A stretch of 64,000 bases of DNA from assembly GCA_964389285.1 (NCBI GenBank), contig CAYMCZ010000010.1, forward strand, positions 21,527 through 85,526, written 5' to 3'. Below, one piece after another: positions 61,497 to 64,000 of this stretch. Positions within the stretch are counted from its first letter, which is position 1; every line of letters starts with the position of its first letter. This DNA comes from Alectryocaccobium sp964389285. GTDB lineage: Bacteria; Bacillota; Clostridia; Lachnospirales; Lachnospiraceae. Both the position numbers and the translations under genes were made by a program. The notes below the pieces were generated by a model that saw only the letters and a list, made by a program, of their open reading frames with translations, ran no database searches and was not told the origin of the DNA.

Positions 61497-62246
61497 ATGT
61501 TACAGACTATATTTCAATACGGATACGGATATGGATTCAGAAGATACGGCTACGGGAACTCCTTTTATTTTGACTGGACGTTTATGCTGATAATAGCCGG
61601 AATGATAATCTCGATACTTGTGCAGGTTTATATGCGGGGAACATTTTCCAAATACAAAAACGTAAAATCTTCGCAGAATTATTCAGGCGCGCAGGTAGCT
61701 TCCATGATACTGAAAGCAAATAATATTCACAATGTCAGGATAGGGCGCGTAAGCGGAGATTTGACGGATCATTATGATCCTTCTTCCAAAACGCTTAACC
61801 TGTCGGATTCGGTTCATTCCTCGACGTCACTTGCGGCAGTCAGCGTAGCGGCACATGAATGCGGACATGCGATACAGGACGCATTGGCTTACGGACCGCT
61901 TCGTATGCGGGCGTCTCTGGTGCCGGGGGTAAATCTTGTTTCAAAGATATGCTGGCCGATGTTTATCATAGGGCTTATATTCAGCATAAGGCCGCTGCTT
62001 TATGTAGGAATAATCATGTTTTGCGCTGTACTGGTGTTTCAGCTGGTTACGCTTCCGGTTGAATTTGACGCTTCTTCAAGGGCGCTTAAAAACCTTACTG
62101 CGCAGGGTGTGCGGCTGCAGTCAGAGATAAAAGATTCAAAGAAAATGCTTAATGCGGCGGCACTTACTTATGTTGCGGCTGTTGCCGTCACCCTTCTCCA
62201 GCTGCTCAGACTGCTTGCCATAGCGGGAGGCTCAAGGCGAAATTAA
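61497..62246 (+). CDS. Zinc metallopeptidase, YugP family
   Basis: 249 residues. One helix at about 28-45, the zinc motif VAAHECGHAIQDA (HExxH-type HECGH about residue 119-123), and then three helices (about 140-175, 178-195, 225-245) with LPVEFDASSRALKNL. It is a membrane protease whose substrates are unknown. The 84-base gap before it contains GGAGG and AT-rich sequence only. Confidence 0.9.
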   Translation: MLQTIFQYGYGYGFRRYGYGNSFYFDWTFMLIIAGMIISILVQVYMRGTFSKYKNVKSSQNYSGAQVASMILKANNIHNVRIGRVSGDLTDHYDPSSKTLNLSDSVHSSTSLAAVSVAAHECGHAIQDALAYGPLRMRASLVPGVNLVSKICWPMFIIGLIFSIRPLLYVGIIMFCAVLVFQLVTLPVEFDASSRALKNLTAQGVRLQSEIKDSKKMLNAAALTYVAAVAVTLLQLLRLLAIAGGSRRN

Positions 62247-62293
62247 AAATTTATTATATAAATTTCAAATAATAATAAAAGGAGCTTTTAGAA

Positions 62294-63910
62294 ATGTCCG
62301 AAAAAGACAATAAAACCGAAAACAACAGAAATAAAAAAGAAGGTGAAAAAAAACCTGCAAATACTTCCGTTCAATATGAAAGACTTCCCGGTGAAACTTC
62401 ATATGACGCGAAAAAGCGTATAAAAAAAGAAATGGCATCTATTAACAGAAAAGGCGCGTTAAGGTCAAATGCCCCGGTTATAGGTGTTGCCGCTGCTGCT
62501 TTGGCGGTTATTATCGGAATCTGCGGCGCAAAAGCCGCGGACGCGGGAGACTATATCAGGATCAATGACGAAAAGATAAGCGAAAGCGAATTCAATTATT
62601 ATTTTAATTCTACTTACAACAGCATGGCCCAGATATATTCAAGTTATATGGGACTCGACACCACACAGCCGCTGGACCAGCAGATGTATGACGAGACTCA
62701 GACATATCAGGACATGTTTGAACAGCAGGCGGTAAATAATATCATTTATAATCATGCCCTCCTTAAAGACGCCAAAGAAAACGGTTTTTCTTATGATCCT
62801 TCAGGAGATGTAAAGGAACAGATGGACAGCCTTTCCGAACAGCTTGCCGAAAGTGAGAGCGATCTTTCGTTGAATTCTTATTTCAGCCAGTATTACGGTG
62901 TAAGGGAAAAAGACGCCCGTAAATACATCGGAGACAGCATAAAAGCCGAAAAATATTATGATTCTCTTGCCGATACGCTCGGCGCGACCGAAGAAGAAGT
63001 AAACGCGAAATACGAAGAGGATAAAGACGACTATGACAGGGTCGAATATGTATCAATTACCGTAAACTCCGACATTCCGGAAGAAATTGATATCTATTCG
63101 GATGAACTTTCGGAGGTTGATCAGCAGACTGTGGATGCCGCGTATCAGGAAGCGCGTCAAAAAGCAGAGGCTATTTCACATGCTTCCGATCTGAATGAGA
63201 TGAAAAATCTGGCGGTTCAGTATGGAGTTGTTGAAAGCGCGGATGAAATAGAAAGCACGGATGCTGTGGGACATGACTATGTCTCGGACGGTGAGTGGCT
63301 CTTTGGCGACAGAAAGCCGGGCGACATCACTGTCGTAAATGATGACGATTATTATTACGCAACGGTATATTATTTCATAAATCGCGAAAAACCGACTGAG
63401 CATACAAAGAACGTTTATGTTTACAGCATAAACGCATCTTATGAAGAAGATGCCGATGAAACCGCGATTCAGGAAGAGATTTCTTCAATAGCAGCCGAAG
63501 CTGAAGCGCTTCTTGCGGCGTATAATGAAACAGAAAAAACAGCGGATGCTTTTAAAGAGCTGAATTATAATGACATGGAAGCAACCGAATATAAAAATTC
63601 AGACAGGGACAATCTGCCGCAGGCAATTGCGGATTGGGTTTTTTCGGATGAAAGAAGCGAAGGCGATACCGAAATAATCGAAGACGGTGAAACCTACTAT
63701 GTGGTATATTTTGCCGGAGACGGACCCGAAAGCTGGTTTAATTCAGTTAAATCCGCGCTTGATTCCGAAAAGATTTCGGAATACGTGCAGAAACTGACGG
63801 ATGCTTATGAAGTTTCGGACCCCAAAGGCAACCTGCATTATCTGGCAGCCGCCGAAGAGAGCGAGTCAACCTCGGAGTCTTCCGAAAGTTCTGCCTCTAT
63901 TGAAGAGTAA
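62294..63910 (+). CDS. Membrane-anchored SurA/PrsA-like peptidylprolyl-isomerase family protein
   Basis: 538 residues. A Lys/Glu-rich cytoplasmic start, one membrane helix (about 60-80), then an extracytoplasmic part with a SurA_N-like helical domain (ISESEFNYYFNSTYNSMAQ, FEQQAVNNIIYNHALLKDAKENG) and a Ser/Glu-rich end (EESESTSESSES). Two parvulin-like segments can be seen (GEWLFGDRKPGDITVVNDDDYYYATVYYF and ADWVFSDERSEGDTEIIEDGETYYVVYFAG). It probably aids folding of secreted proteins. AAAGGAG precedes the ATG. Confidence 0.82.
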   Translation: MSEKDNKTENNRNKKEGEKKPANTSVQYERLPGETSYDAKKRIKKEMASINRKGALRSNAPVIGVAAAALAVIIGICGAKAADAGDYIRINDEKISESEFNYYFNSTYNSMAQIYSSYMGLDTTQPLDQQMYDETQTYQDMFEQQAVNNIIYNHALLKDAKENGFSYDPSGDVKEQMDSLSEQLAESESDLSLNSYFSQYYGVREKDARKYIGDSIKAEKYYDSLADTLGATEEEVNAKYEEDKDDYDRVEYVSITVNSDIPEEIDIYSDELSEVDQQTVDAAYQEARQKAEAISHASDLNEMKNLAVQYGVVESADEIESTDAVGHDYVSDGEWLFGDRKPGDITVVNDDDYYYATVYYFINREKPTEHTKNVYVYSINASYEEDADETAIQEEISSIAAEAEALLAAYNETEKTADAFKELNYNDMEATEYKNSDRDNLPQAIADWVFSDERSEGDTEIIEDGETYYVVYFAGDGPESWFNSVKSALDSEKISEYVQKLTDAYEVSDPKGNLHYLAAAEESESTSESSESSASIEE

Positions 63911-63934
63911 TACATATAAATAATATAAAAATAC

Positions 63935-64000
63935 GGGGCTGTTGCATTATGATATGCTACCCTCAAGTAGGACATTGAAATATAAAACCTACTTGGGGGT
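63935..64000. repeat. GGGGCTGT-type repeat edge and CAAGTAGG inverted repeat at the window end
   Basis: GGGGCTGTTGCATTATG (63935-63951) resembles the left arm of the hairpins at 38086 and 48785, but no matching right arm is seen before the window ends. Instead ACCCTCAAGTAGG (63959-63971) and CCTACTTGGGGGT (63988-64000) form an inverted repeat with one mismatch. It may be the end of an insertion element or another terminator. Confidence 0.4.

Overview
The window reads as one continuous stretch of chromosome from a low-to-moderate GC Gram-positive anaerobe of the class Clostridia, most likely a Lachnospiraceae-type organism. This is inferred from gene content and order: cmk-ispH-rpsA, the Asp23/YloV/RecG run, hisZ-dependent histidine genes, the paired radical-SAM/DUF2344 genes with an RNase E/G gene, a giant CoA-dehydratase-activase protein, PPDK, LarEBC, purine-rich Shine-Dalgarno sites and U-tailed terminators. 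No rRNA, tRNA or CRISPR array was seen.

Layout. 1-3087: a MATE exporter cut by the window edge, an HD hydrolase and the rRNA methyltransferase RlmD. 3114-12257 is an accessory island. It holds a DinJ/YafQ toxin-antitoxin pair whose toxin is frameshifted, a complete IS3-family element, a WYL-regulated cassette of small sensor or enzyme genes (VOC, GyrI-like, YoaP-like GNAT, TfoX), and then a run of damaged genes: an internally deleted serine recombinase, an internally deleted XRE regulator and a TetR/MarR out-of-frame chimera. An intact divergent HxlR/flavoprotein pair and a small Cro/CI-like regulator lie among them. 12377-17235: an ACT protein, a four-helix membrane protein resembling the SLATT-type modules of nucleotide-sensing conflict systems, a sodium:alanine symporter, a short-chain dehydrogenase and a GH25 lipoprotein. 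A 176-bp nested palindrome separates the symporter from the dehydrogenase.

17485-24439: an HD phosphohydrolase, a FAD dehydrogenase, a BRCT-like/DUF6273 protein on the opposite strand, and larE-larB-larC, which build the nickel-pincer cofactor, with no larA in view. 24561-35132: pyruvate phosphate dikinase, two membrane proteins, an MBOAT/DHHW pair for surface-polymer O-acylation with a lipoprotein amidase, an RpiR regulator and a BaiN-like flavoprotein. 35137-48741: housekeeping genes (cmk, ispH, S1 with a long acidic repeat tail, Asp23, YloV, RecG, the 1405-residue activase, a degenerate methylglyoxal-synthase-like protein, rsmD, coaD and a coiled-coil protein). 48844-63910: an RsmF-like methyltransferase, a pseudouridine synthase, signal peptidase, RecU, hisZ-G-D-B-IE, the radical SAM pair, a frameshifted RNase E/G gene, a YugP-like protease and a membrane-anchored PrsA/SurA-like foldase. 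The window ends in what may be the edge of another repeat element.

Most housekeeping genes run on the + strand with overlaps of 1-45 bases, implying long operons. The clearest leads are the decay pattern in the island (frameshift, internal deletions and fusion close together), the toxin-antitoxin operator palindrome, the BRCT-DUF6273 protein, the MGS paralogue lacking catalytic residues, the extra N-terminal domain on HisIE, and a dispersed family of GGCTGTC hairpins. I found no multi-gene set that I can defend as a wholly new system.
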